A DNA stretch of 64,000 nucleotides, taken from contig DATGLD010000011.1 of assembly GCA_035294305.1 (NCBI GenBank), positions 1 through 64,000 on the forward strand. Direction: 5' to 3'. This stretch comes from DASRBN01 sp035294305 (GTDB lineage: Bacteria > Chloroflexota > Ktedonobacteria > Ktedonobacterales > Ktedonobacteraceae). Both the position numbers and the translations under genes were made by a program. The stretch's first letter is position 1; each line of letters starts with the position of its first letter. Below are positions 9,501 to 17,131 of this stretch, one piece after another. The notes beneath the pieces are model-generated. The model was not told where the DNA came from, made no database searches, and saw only the letters and a list, made by a program, of their open reading frames with translations.

Positions 9501-9609
9501 CAAACGCACAGTTGAAACGCACATTGGTAACATTATGTATAAGTTGGGCTGTACCTCGCGCACACAAATCGCCGTCTGGATAGTCGAAATCGGCATGACT
9601 GACCAGTAG
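6544..9609 (+). CDS. Large ATP-binding LuxR-family regulator (AAA/NB-ARC-TPR-HTH)
   Basis: A 1021-residue MalT/AfsR-like STAND regulator. The order is an N-terminal AAA-16 ATPase (Walker A GEAGVGKS near residue 44, Walker B LLIIEDVHWSDD near 160), a central winged region, about ten TPR-like helical repeats (residues about 420-920), and a C-terminal LuxR/GerE HTH (LTAREREVALLIAQGKSNAEIAESL region). Such proteins hold ATP until an inducer binds the TPR array, then oligomerise and activate transcription. GAGGA precedes the ATG. The stop codon TAG is the second to fourth base of a dispersed repeat copy (9606-9633). Confidence 0.92.
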   Translation: MQASTTPSVIAPILVGRAGQLETLRGLADLAKRGEGHVTTISGEAGVGKSRLVAEAKDYATKQGFLVLQGNCFPADSNYPYAPLLDLLRSLIASHPKDVSAAELNNLARKIYPLLPEFVSDQTLPLSQLEPEQEKRRLFAVLANFFLHLATRSPVLLIIEDVHWSDDTSLDFLHALARGVLSQPFLLIVTYRHDEIPQPLSNWLAQMNRARLAQEIRLLPLARAEVDTMLAAIFDTKHTSLDMRRFLHGELLDTLFTLTEGNPFFVEETLTSLIAAGDIFYAAGFWNRSASHEISVPQSIQDGVQRRTAYLDEPARYVLTLAAVAGRHFDFALLQQLTSYDEQQLLNIMKELVVAQLVVEESGERFAFRHALTRRAIYTRLLRRERMLLHRAIAETLEKLVAATVRAHTGNAINLVPTPHLSFDSYLEDLAYHFYLAGVWEKTLDYAYRAGEKALRLYSHRAAIDYFTWVLESLDHLQSSPTAPLFYRARGQAYETLGEFEQAEQNYTRALETARLLQNRQAEWQSLIDLGFLWAERDYIKTETWFRQALALAQSLDDSMLYARSLNRVGNWYLNVEQPDEALRYHQEALSIFEQLNDRHGIAETLDLLGMSSCLGGDLVKGTVYYKQAVQLFRETGNRQGLISSLATLAMCGPTFHTDMMVAAGSLAEGQEDAENALNIAREIGQRSAEAYALFQLGLCLGSQGEYKRALAAAQASLDIAEEIEHRQWQAAAHAMLGGIYRGLLALPQARQHFEQALALARETGSLFWARMSTGYLASTVIQMKDFSYAEKLLQAGSSPGDQVQTMAQRLLWCAASELELTRGNPARALAMLDELDAFDTNAGEGRGSLLVLRLRGEALAALQQPVEAEAAFVRAREIASEYGARPMLWRVYLASGNLYLVQGRNAEAEHEFAAARTLIEELAANIDDEALRDIFLYQATALLPQQHPQIPKQAPGGLTAREREVALLIAQGKSNAEIAESLIVSKRTVETHIGNIMYKLGCTSRTQIAVWIVEIGMTDQ

Positions 9610-9633
9610 GAACAGCGCCTGGTGCCTGTCCTC
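9606..9633 (+). repeat. Dispersed GTAGGGACAGCGCC repeat, copy 2
   Basis: This copy differs from the consensus by one base near its start (GTAGGAACAGCGCC). It runs through CTGGTG to CCTGTCCTC and overlaps the end of the large LuxR regulator, supplying its stop codon. Confidence 0.8.
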
Positions 9634-9800
9634 GTTCTGTGGACCCCTCCTCTCCGTGTATTTTCGTCTCATCTACGTGTGAACGCTATCGCTATCTCCG
9701 TATTTGCCACGATGTAAAGCCTGCCTTTCCCATCTATACTTCTCACAAATGAAATATCCAATCGGGCCTGATTGCTTGATACTATGGGAAAGGAGACAAG

Positions 9801-10007
9801 ATGTACGCTATTCATACCCGGTTGACATCTCGAGAGCGTGAAGTTTTGCGTCTGGTAGCATCAGGCCATACGGACCGCAAAATTGCAGAATCGCTCGTCA
9901 TCAGTCCCCGTACAGTACACCGGCATATGAGCAATATTTTTGTCAAACTAGATGTGACCAGCCGCCCTGCTGCAACCGCTCAAGCCGTCCGCAAGGGCCT
10001 GATTTGA
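9801..10007 (+). CDS. HTH-only LuxR-type DNA-binding protein
   Basis: This 68-residue protein is nothing but a LuxR/GerE helix-turn-helix: LTSREREVLRLVASG, the IAESLVISPRTVHRHMSN recognition region, and FVKLDVTSR. It resembles the C-terminal domain of the 1021-residue regulator just upstream. A clean AAAGGAG lies before the ATG, so it is a real gene and not a fragment. It may bind the same operators as a stand-alone repressor or competitor, or dimerise with larger LuxR proteins; this is inference. Confidence 0.8.
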   Translation: MYAIHTRLTSREREVLRLVASGHTDRKIAESLVISPRTVHRHMSNIFVKLDVTSRPAATAQAVRKGLI

Positions 10008-10063
10008 AAACAATCACACTTTTACCTTGAACAGGGTCCCAACGATAGAAACGAGGTTTAATA

Positions 10064-10873
10064 ATGACAGAGAAATTGAAATTGATGGCAGTTCTGGCTC
10101 ATCCAGATGACGAATCGCTTGGTAATGGGGGCGCTCTGGCAAAATATGCAGCTGAGGGCATAGAGATTACGCTCATCGTCGCGACACGTGGGGAGCGTGG
10201 CTGGCCCGGCGCCGCAAGCGAATATCCAGGGGTAGAGGCGCTGGGCAAGATACGGGAAGCTGAGGTGCGAGCTGCTGCGGATACGCTTGGTCTTTTCAGC
10301 GTGCATTTTCTGGATTACCTGGATGGAGAGCTTGATACCGTTCCGCCAGCCGGGCCAATTGCGAAGATCGTTGGACATGTGCGTCGTATGCGCCCCAACG
10401 TAGTCATCACGTTCGGGCCATACGGAGGGTATGGGCACCCGGACCATATCGCCATTTGCCAGTTCACCACATCGGCTCTAATCGAGGCCGCTGATCCCTG
10501 CTCCCATTACTATGCGGAACTCGCCCCACATAGCGTGTCGAAGCTCTATTACATGGCCGAGACGGAAGATGTGTTTGCCGTGTATCAGTCGGTCTTCGGC
10601 GACCTGGTAATGGAAATCGATGGCGTGAAGCGCGGAATGGTTACCTGGCCGGACTGGTCGGTAACAACACGCATTGATACCTGGGATTACTGGAGGACGG
10701 TTGCCCGCGCGATCTCCTGTCACCGGACGCAGGTACCTGCCTGCCATGTGCTTGAACATCTCTCCCAGGAGCAGCGCGAAACGTTATGGGGAACACAGTG
10801 CTATTACCGCGTCTTCAGTCGCGTCAATGGTGGCAGGCAGGTGGAAGACGACTTATTCGCGGGCTTGCGATAA
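10064..10873 (+). CDS. PIG-L family N-acetylglucosaminyl deacetylase-like protein
   Basis: The zinc-binding motif AHPDDE lies at residues about 12-17 and the second signature, GHPDHIA, near residue 127; both are diagnostic of LmbE/PIG-L deacetylases. The 269-residue length is typical. Relatives deacetylate GlcNAc conjugates in mycothiol, bacillithiol, antibiotic or GPI synthesis. No mycothiol gene is next to it, so the substrate is open. It begins a likely operon with a DMT transporter (15-bp gap) and a DinB-like protein (4-bp overlap). Confidence 0.88.
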   Translation: MTEKLKLMAVLAHPDDESLGNGGALAKYAAEGIEITLIVATRGERGWPGAASEYPGVEALGKIREAEVRAAADTLGLFSVHFLDYLDGELDTVPPAGPIAKIVGHVRRMRPNVVITFGPYGGYGHPDHIAICQFTTSALIEAADPCSHYYAELAPHSVSKLYYMAETEDVFAVYQSVFGDLVMEIDGVKRGMVTWPDWSVTTRIDTWDYWRTVARAISCHRTQVPACHVLEHLSQEQRETLWGTQCYYRVFSRVNGGRQVEDDLFAGLR

Positions 10874-10888
10874 AGAGGAGGTCAACGT

Positions 10889-11845
10889 ATGCGATTCCGT
10901 GAATATCTCGTCCTTTTTGTGCTGGCGGCGCTTTGGGGATCATCATTCCTCTTCATTCGCGTGGCCGTCACCGAACTATCACCGCTGAGCCTGGTTGGGG
11001 CGCGTTCTGTTATCGCGACGATTGGCCTGCTGCTGGTGGTACCATTTCAATCGCGGGTGTTGCAGGGATGGCGTACACACCTGGGAAGCTTTGCTGTAGT
11101 AGCCATCTTCAACGCGATCATTCCCTACCTCGCGATTAGCTGGGGAGAACAGTATGTGCCATCGGGTCTGGCGGCTATTCTGACCTCGACGCTGCCCCTG
11201 GCGACGGTGATCATTTCGCACTGGTGGCCGGGAGGCGAGCGTATTACCTGGCAGCGCTTTGCCGGTGTCGCCATTGGCATTGTGGGTGTCGCCATCGTGA
11301 TTGGCCCTACGGCATTGAACAGCGGTGTCTCGATATCCTACGTGCTGGGCATTTGCTCTATTCTGCTTGGAGCGATCAGTTATGCTATCGGAGGCCTGCT
11401 TGCGCACCAGCTGCTGGTGGGTCTGCCGTCGATACTGCCCGCTCTTGGCCAGACAGCGTTGGGCGCTTGTATACTGGGTCCCATCGCCGCTGTTGCGTTC
11501 GCCGTTCATCCTGCTGCGCTGCCACTATCAGGTGCCGTTGTCGCATCCGTGTTAGGACTGGCGTTGGCCGGCACAACCTTTGCCTACATCTGCTTCTACT
11601 GGCTGATTGACCACGTGGGTCCAACGCGCACTGTCATCGTTACCTATCTCCTCCCATGTATGGCCCTGGTTTATGGCGCGTTGCTGCTGCATGAATCGAT
11701 AGGAATCAACGCATTGGCAGGACTGGCTATCGTCTTACTCGGCATCTTTCTCGTCGGCAGAAAAACCGCCGGACAATCTTTGGATGAGCATACAGTTCAA
11801 GCTGCTCATCTGCAAGTCAAAACAGAAGAAAGGATCAACTCATGA
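10889..11845 (+). CDS. EamA-family (DMT) transporter
   Basis: A 318-residue membrane protein with ten predicted helices in two EamA halves. The first half begins LFVLAALWGSSFLFIRVAV and the second carries the family GxxLAGTTFAYICFYWLI pattern near residue 230. DMT members export amino acids or other metabolites. It is preceded by GAGGAGGT and overlaps the next gene by 4 bp (ATGA). Its position behind the PIG-L gene suggests export of a metabolite made or modified there. Confidence 0.88.
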   Translation: MRFREYLVLFVLAALWGSSFLFIRVAVTELSPLSLVGARSVIATIGLLLVVPFQSRVLQGWRTHLGSFAVVAIFNAIIPYLAISWGEQYVPSGLAAILTSTLPLATVIISHWWPGGERITWQRFAGVAIGIVGVAIVIGPTALNSGVSISYVLGICSILLGAISYAIGGLLAHQLLVGLPSILPALGQTALGACILGPIAAVAFAVHPAALPLSGAVVASVLGLALAGTTFAYICFYWLIDHVGPTRTVIVTYLLPCMALVYGALLLHESIGINALAGLAIVLLGIFLVGRKTAGQSLDEHTVQAAHLQVKTEERINS

Positions 11846-12327
11846 ATGCAAAAGACATTTTGAAGTACGGACAACCGGCAGTTCTCGCAACGCTCGAAGG
11901 GTTCCCCGAAAGCGCCTGGGAAACGCCAGGAGCCTGTGGCTTCTGGTCAGTCAAGGACATCATCGCTCACCTTGCCTCATATGAACAGGTGCTGGTCGAT
12001 ATCCTGGCAGGATTTGTCAGCAGGCAACCGGCGCCGTCTCTGGACAGGTTTATTGAGCTGGGCAGCCAGTTTAATGACACCGAGGTAGAGCGACGCAAAA
12101 CGAGAACAATGAGAGAGGTTCTCGACGAGTTCAATGATGCGCACGCGCAAGTCATGTCTCTGATTGGAAAGATTGCGCCGGAAACGCTGCGCCAGCCTGG
12201 AACGCTCCCCTGGTACGGCCTGGATTATTCGCTAGACGATGTTATTGTGTACATGTATTACGGGCATAAGCGCGAACACAGCGCGCAGATCGCGGCTTTC
12301 CGGGATCGCCTGGATAGCCACAGGTAA
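11842..12327 (+). CDS. DinB/ClbS-like four-helix protein
   Basis: A 161-residue protein with the DinB/DfsB pattern: an N-terminal helix, then WETPGACGFWSVKDIIAHLASYEQ (first metal-site histidine in IIAHL) and a late YGHKREHSAQIAAFRDRL segment with the other histidines. DinB-like proteins are thiol-dependent or metal-dependent transferases and hydrolases; ClbS resists a DNA-damaging metabolite. Its coupling to a PIG-L deacetylase is suggestive, because several DinB proteins use thiols made by PIG-L enzymes. Confidence 0.8.
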   Translation: MNAKDILKYGQPAVLATLEGFPESAWETPGACGFWSVKDIIAHLASYEQVLVDILAGFVSRQPAPSLDRFIELGSQFNDTEVERRKTRTMREVLDEFNDAHAQVMSLIGKIAPETLRQPGTLPWYGLDYSLDDVIVYMYYGHKREHSAQIAAFRDRLDSHR

Positions 12328-12339
12328 AGAGGAAACCCT

Positions 12340-12444
12340 GTAGGGACAGCGCCTGGTGCCTGTCCTCATTGGAGCACGGGACAAGGACAAGCTGTTGTCC
12401 CTACAGGGGTACTTTCGTAGGGACAGAGCTTTGTGCCTGTCCTC
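12340..12444. repeat. Dispersed GTAGGGACAGCGCC repeat, triple cluster (copies 3-5)
   Basis: 12340-12367 is a full plus-strand copy, 12378-12406 a diverged minus-strand copy (ending TTGTCCCTACAG) and 12417-12444 a diverged plus-strand copy. The alternating orientation makes the spacer able to fold into hairpins. The segment lies between the DinB-like gene and the oxidoreductase and ends just before the latter's AAGGAGG site. Confidence 0.85.
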
Positions 12445-12462
12445 ACAATAAGGAGGAAAACT

Positions 12463-13857
12463 ATGACAACAGTTCAAAAGTCTTACGACCTTGATGCCAG
12501 TATATTGAAAGCTGGCCTACGCGGAGAACTTATCCAGCCCGGTGATGAGTCCTACGATGCAGCGCGCAAAGTCTATAATGGCTTGATTGACCGGCATCCC
12601 GCGCTGATCGCTCGTTGCGCCGATGTAGCCGACGTGATTGCTGCGGTCAACTTCGCTCGTGATCACAATCTGCTCGTGTCTATTCGAGGCGGTGGACACA
12701 ATGCTGGAGGGTTGGGAGTGTGCGATGACGGCCTGGTCATCGATCTCTCACTGATTCGCTACACCTACGTTGATCCAGTTGCCGGAACTGTACGCGTTGG
12801 GGGAGGATGCACCTGGGGCGACGTTGACCATGCGACCCACGCCTTTAGCCTGGCGGTCCCCAGTGGAATTATTTCCACAACTGGCGTCGGTGGCCTCACG
12901 CTCGGCGGCGGGCTGGGCCATCTCACCCGCAAATATGGCCTTGCCATCGATAACCTGATCGCCGCCGATGTTGTCCTGGCCGATGGTCGCCTCGTCACGG
13001 CTAACGAGACACGTTATCCAGACCTGTTCTGGGCGCTGCGCGGAGGCGGCGGCAACTTCGGCGTTGTCACCTCATTCCTGTTCAAGGCCAATCCCGTGCA
13101 TACTGTCTATGGCGGTCCCATGCTGTGGGAAATGGATCAGGCGTCTGAGATCATGCAGTGGTACCGCGAGTTCATCACCCAGGCCCCCGATGACATCAAC
13201 GGCTTCTTCGCCTTCCTGATCGTGCCACCGGGACCGCCATTTCCTGAGCATCTTCACAACAAGAACATGTGTGGCGTAGTATGGTGCTACACCGGTCCGA
13301 TGGAGCTGGCCGAGGCAACCTTCAAGCCGATTCGAGAGCAGTTTCCGCCGGCCCTGGACTTCGTTGGGCCCATCCCGCATCCAGCCCTCCAAAGCATGTT
13401 CGATGCTCTCTACGCACCCGGGCTCCAGTGGTACTGGAAAGCAGACTTTATGAACGAGCTAAGCGACGAGGCCATTGCACGCTACATTCGGCACGGCTCG
13501 CAGCTGCCAACGATGCAGTCAACCATGCATCTCTATCCCATCAATGGCGCGGCCCATCGTGTGGGCAAAAACGACACCGCCTGGAGCTACCGCGACGCCA
13601 CCTGGGCCGAGGTCATCGTCGGTGTCGATCCTGATCCTGAGAACAAAGACCTCATCGTCAACTGGGCCAGGCAGTATTGGGAAGATATCCATCCCTATTC
13701 CGCGGGCGGCGCGTATGTCAACTTCATGATGGACGAAGGTCAGGAGCGTGTCAAAGCCTCCTACCGCGACAACTACGAGCGCCTGGTAGCCGTCAAGCGC
13801 ACCTATGATCCCACCAATTTCTTCCGTGTGAATCAGAATATCCAGCCTGCCTCGTAA
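12463..13857 (+). CDS. Berberine-bridge-type FAD-linked oxidoreductase
   Basis: The start is ATG 12463, after AAGGAGG; an upstream in-frame start lies in repeat DNA. The 464 residues show the PCMH-type FAD domain with IRGGGHNAGG (histidine for 8-alpha linkage) and VGGGCTWGDVDHATH (cysteine for 6-S linkage), so the flavin is probably attached twice. GVGGLTLGGGLGHLTRKYGL follows. The C-terminal BBE segment ends in YDPTNFFRVNQNI. Relatives oxidise sugars, alkaloids or aromatic alcohols with oxygen. There is no Tat or Sec signal, so it appears cytoplasmic. The substrate is unknown. Confidence 0.9.
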   Translation: MTTVQKSYDLDASILKAGLRGELIQPGDESYDAARKVYNGLIDRHPALIARCADVADVIAAVNFARDHNLLVSIRGGGHNAGGLGVCDDGLVIDLSLIRYTYVDPVAGTVRVGGGCTWGDVDHATHAFSLAVPSGIISTTGVGGLTLGGGLGHLTRKYGLAIDNLIAADVVLADGRLVTANETRYPDLFWALRGGGGNFGVVTSFLFKANPVHTVYGGPMLWEMDQASEIMQWYREFITQAPDDINGFFAFLIVPPGPPFPEHLHNKNMCGVVWCYTGPMELAEATFKPIREQFPPALDFVGPIPHPALQSMFDALYAPGLQWYWKADFMNELSDEAIARYIRHGSQLPTMQSTMHLYPINGAAHRVGKNDTAWSYRDATWAEVIVGVDPDPENKDLIVNWARQYWEDIHPYSAGGAYVNFMMDEGQERVKASYRDNYERLVAVKRTYDPTNFFRVNQNIQPAS

Positions 13858-13879
13858 TGAGGTTATAAGGTATACTGGT

Positions 13880-13925
13880 AGGAGCAGGGCAGCGACAACT
13901 TCTTGCGAATTACTGCCCTGCTCCT
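13880..13925 (+). terminator. 13-bp hairpin after the FAD oxidoreductase
   Basis: AGGAGCAGGGCAG (13880-13892) and CTGCCCTGCTCCT (13913-13925) form a perfect 13-bp stem with a 20-nt loop, 22 bp after the stop codon. No T-run follows, so it may act as a transcript end or an mRNA-stabilising hairpin. Confidence 0.55.
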
Positions 13926-14102
13926 GAGCCGGTTGGGGTAGGAGATCAATCCTTCGCCCGATACCCCTTCGCAATGGGTAATCGTGCGTAATTCACAGGA
14001 ACCGGTCGTCGTGAACCTGGAACCGTTTGACGCAGTACAATCGTAATGGGTATTCTGCTATAAATCCAGTAAGTTGTATTCTAAGGAAAGAAGCCGAGTG
14101 TT

Positions 14103-14276
14103 AACCTTGTTGTCTCCCATCGCCGCGCCGTCTTACAGCGCGCAGACCATATTCTTGTGCTAAAGGATGGAAAACGAGAAGCCGAGGGAACACTGCAAAC
14201 GCTATTAGAGACATGCGAAGAGATGCGTCGTTTGTGGCAGGAGGACAGGCGCTGCCCCTACGGGAGTACTTTCTAG
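14103..14276 (+). pseudogene. C-terminal remnant of an ABC transporter ATPase
   Basis: In frame from 14103 the sequence reads VVSHRRAVLQRADHILVLKDGK, the H-loop and end of an ABC exporter ATPase domain, then TLQTLLETCEEMRRLWQ. No Walker A or signature motif exists upstream, so it is a decayed gene end. The last residues before the TAG at 14274 are encoded by an inverted, internally deleted copy of the dispersed repeat (14241-14261). Confidence 0.75.
14241..14261 (-). repeat. Dispersed GTAGGGACAGCGCC repeat, deleted copy
   Basis: Read on the minus strand this is GTAGGGGCAGCGCCTGTCCTC, the consensus minus seven bases between two GGC/GCC triplets. It forms the end of the ABC remnant. Confidence 0.7.
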
Positions 14277-14548
14277 TATATTGCTAGGAATTATGAATAA
14301 TGGCAGTTATAATGTTCATTGAGGGAATCAGTTGCGGCCAGAATCTGGGGGAAATTATTCCTCGCTCGCATATACTTCTAAAGCGAAGATATAGCAGAAG
14401 CTGTATTAACAGTTTTTGAAAAATATTCGCTAAAAATCTAATCTTAACTGCCATGCTGAACATTACTACCGGCAGCTCTTTGAAGCGCTGGACGGGAAGA
14501 ACATTTCGCTTCAGGCCTGGAAGCTTTCGCTTGAGTTCAGGCCTGTAC

Positions 14549-17038
14549 ATGCGAAAATTTAGTATAACAGAAGCGGCAACGCTGCTCCTGCTGGCTTATT
14601 TTGCCTCAAAGATACTGGGAGTGATCCGCCAGTCCTTGTTCAACTCGCTCTTTGGAGCAGGCCCTGCCGCGACTGCCTACTATGTAGCTTTCAACATCCC
14701 CGACACTATCTTCAACCTGATCGCCGGCGGCGCGCTGGTGCATGCGCTAGTGCCCGTATTTCTCGCCTACGAAAAAGAGCATGGGCGAGAAGAAGTCTGG
14801 CGCTTCGTCAGCCTGGTCTTCAATATCCTCCTGGTTGCGCTCACCGCTGTAATCATCGTGGCTGAAATGATAACCCCCCAGTTCGTGAGTAAGGTATTAG
14901 CGCCTGGCCTGACTCCTCAAGAACAGGCGCTTACCGCGACGTTGACACGTATTATGCTGCTGCAGCCGTTGATCCTGGGGCTTAGCAGCATTGCCACGGC
15001 TGTCCTGCATAGTAAACGGCAGTTTGTGCCCTCTGCCATCTCGATTGCCATCTATGATGTAGGACTGATAGCCGGCATCTTAGTCGCTCGTGCAGTTCCT
15101 TCCGTTGGTATTTATGGCCCTACCGTTGGATTGCTGGTTTCTGCTTTCTGCCAGGTAGCAGTGCTGGTTCCAGGTCTATTGAAGCTGGGGGCGCGTTATA
15201 CCTTTACCTGGAATCTACAGCATCCCGGGCTGCGCCAGCTCCTGAGCTTACTTGGGCCGAACGTGCTGACACTAGGTGTCACTTCTGTAGGCGGTATTAT
15301 CATTACTTCCCTTGCCACCTACCTGCCCGATAAGGACAGTATTGCCGCCATTCATAATGCCTCGCTGCTGTTTAACTTCCCTTTAACGCTGCTAGGAGTG
15401 ACATTGGCGAATGCGCTGCTGCCACAGATCACGGCCTATGCGACACATGGGCGCTATGTACGTATGAGTTGGACCGTCTGGCGTATTGTAGGCGCCGCGA
15501 CATTGCTGAGCGTCCCTGCTGCTGTTCTTTTATATGTCCTGGGTAGACCTGCTATTTCGATTCTTTTCCAGCATGGCGCATTTAATGGGCACGCGGCGGC
15601 GTTGACCAATACCGCCTTGCTTGGCTTCGCGATCGGACTGCCGGGGCAGACGTTGGGCCTGCTGATCGTCCTCGGCTTTTACGCCTTGAAAGACGCATTG
15701 ACCCCACTGTTTACCAGCGTATTTGAACTGGTCACGCATGTTTGCCTGGCGCTCTTGCTGCTGCACCTGTTCGTGGGCAGCAATGTAATCCTGGCACTTC
15801 CACTGGCCGCGAGTATCTCGGCAACCCTGGCGGCAGTAATGCTGTGCTTGATACTTTTCCTGCGCTTGCGAGTAAAAGTAAGCAAAGACAGAGGCATGCA
15901 GCGATTATTGAAAAGGAGGCAGTTGCAAGTGGTTAAGGAAATTGACCAAGCGGCACCGGTCGGAGACGTAGGGGCCAGATTGATCGCGCCCAGGGTGGCA
16001 CTTCCTCATGATTCGCTCAGCCTGAAAGGACAGGTGAATGGCTCCTGGCCTGGCTCCTCATCGACGCCATCTCCTGACGATTTCATCGATACAAGACCGC
16101 TACCGGCCAGTAATGGCAATGAAGGGCTTATGGCCCTCGTGCAACAGCATATTGCGCGCATAAATACTCCTGATTCTGACCCGGTTGTGCTTATGGAGAT
16201 GCTAGAAAACATATGCCGGCATCTTAGCAACGCTGGTCAGGAGGTTCTCGAGCATGTAGTACACACCTACAAGCAGGCAGCAGCAATCAATGCCAGAGCA
16301 TACCCTTTGCAATTCGTGTTGGGCGAACTCTATTTCCGCTCCAGGAGCTACGATAAGGCCGTTGATGCCTATATGCTTGCTATGCAATATGGTTCGTTTG
16401 AATTGGTAGCGCGCGTTCGTGCGGCTCAATGCCTGATTATGGAGGGATTACCGGGCGTGGCGATTCTTCAACTCGAACAGGCGCAAAAATGCCTTGATAG
16501 CTTTTCAGCATCGCCATCGCTTGCTCGCGTCTGGCAGGCTCGTCCCTTAATGGAGGATGAGATAGCTGAGCCACCGGATACCCTGATCTCGCAATTGTTA
16601 AGCACAGCCATGCAGAGCAAATCACGACAGGAGCAGATGCATTCGTTCCTACGCCGCGTCAATCAAACTCCCTCCTCATATCATGAAGTTGCCCAGGTGA
16701 AAAAGCAATTCGTGACAGGACCGCTATCGCTCTCGCAGCAGCATATACCACTGCAATCAGGCCGGCTAGAAACGCAAGAAGCATATGACGAGTTGGCGGA
16801 GATCTATAAGATACAGAGCATTTTGCACGAAACCATTGCCAAACTATGTGAACAGGTAGTAGCCAGCTTAAGCAACAACCAGGTGGAAGAGGCCAGGGCC
16901 GCGATGCAACGTATTAGCTCACTCTATATGCAATTGGGTAATGCGCAGGAAGCCGGTGCCCATATGCTCCATGCTGAAAAATTCAATTTCCAGGCGGGAA
17001 AGTCCTGGCCTCCACCACTTCCTATGGAAACAGTATAG
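14549..17038 (+). CDS. murJ: MurJ-type lipid II flippase with a C-terminal TPR-like extension
   Basis: The N-terminal 450-480 residues match the MVF/MurJ family: TEAATLLLLAYFASKILGVIRQ, AYYVAFNIPDTIFNLIAGGAL and SSIATAVLHSKRQFVPSAI, with about 14 membrane helices. MurJ moves lipid II across the membrane for peptidoglycan synthesis. After the last helix comes a basic, low-complexity linker (residues about 440-540), then a soluble region of about 290 residues with TPR-like pairs (LQFVLGELYFRSRSYDKAVDAYMLA). Usual MurJ length is about 500-550; this one is about 829. The start is uncertain: ATG 14549 opens the conserved part, ATG 14453 would add 32 basic residues, and neither has a strong ribosome site. 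Confidence 0.88.
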   Translation: MRKFSITEAATLLLLAYFASKILGVIRQSLFNSLFGAGPAATAYYVAFNIPDTIFNLIAGGALVHALVPVFLAYEKEHGREEVWRFVSLVFNILLVALTAVIIVAEMITPQFVSKVLAPGLTPQEQALTATLTRIMLLQPLILGLSSIATAVLHSKRQFVPSAISIAIYDVGLIAGILVARAVPSVGIYGPTVGLLVSAFCQVAVLVPGLLKLGARYTFTWNLQHPGLRQLLSLLGPNVLTLGVTSVGGIIITSLATYLPDKDSIAAIHNASLLFNFPLTLLGVTLANALLPQITAYATHGRYVRMSWTVWRIVGAATLLSVPAAVLLYVLGRPAISILFQHGAFNGHAAALTNTALLGFAIGLPGQTLGLLIVLGFYALKDALTPLFTSVFELVTHVCLALLLLHLFVGSNVILALPLAASISATLAAVMLCLILFLRLRVKVSKDRGMQRLLKRRQLQVVKEIDQAAPVGDVGARLIAPRVALPHDSLSLKGQVNGSWPGSSSTPSPDDFIDTRPLPASNGNEGLMALVQQHIARINTPDSDPVVLMEMLENICRHLSNAGQEVLEHVVHTYKQAAAINARAYPLQFVLGELYFRSRSYDKAVDAYMLAMQYGSFELVARVRAAQCLIMEGLPGVAILQLEQAQKCLDSFSASPSLARVWQARPLMEDEIAEPPDTLISQLLSTAMQSKSRQEQMHSFLRRVNQTPSSYHEVAQVKKQFVTGPLSLSQQHIPLQSGRLETQEAYDELAEIYKIQSILHETIAKLCEQVVASLSNNQVEEARAAMQRISSLYMQLGNAQEAGAHMLHAEKFNFQAGKSWPPPLPMETV

Positions 17039-17131
17039 GGACCAAACCCGAAAATGCCGGGTGAAGAGGCGTGCAGGCCCTACCGGCAATAGAGTGCCAG
17101 CATAAGGGCGCGAGTTGTGGTAGAATCGCCA

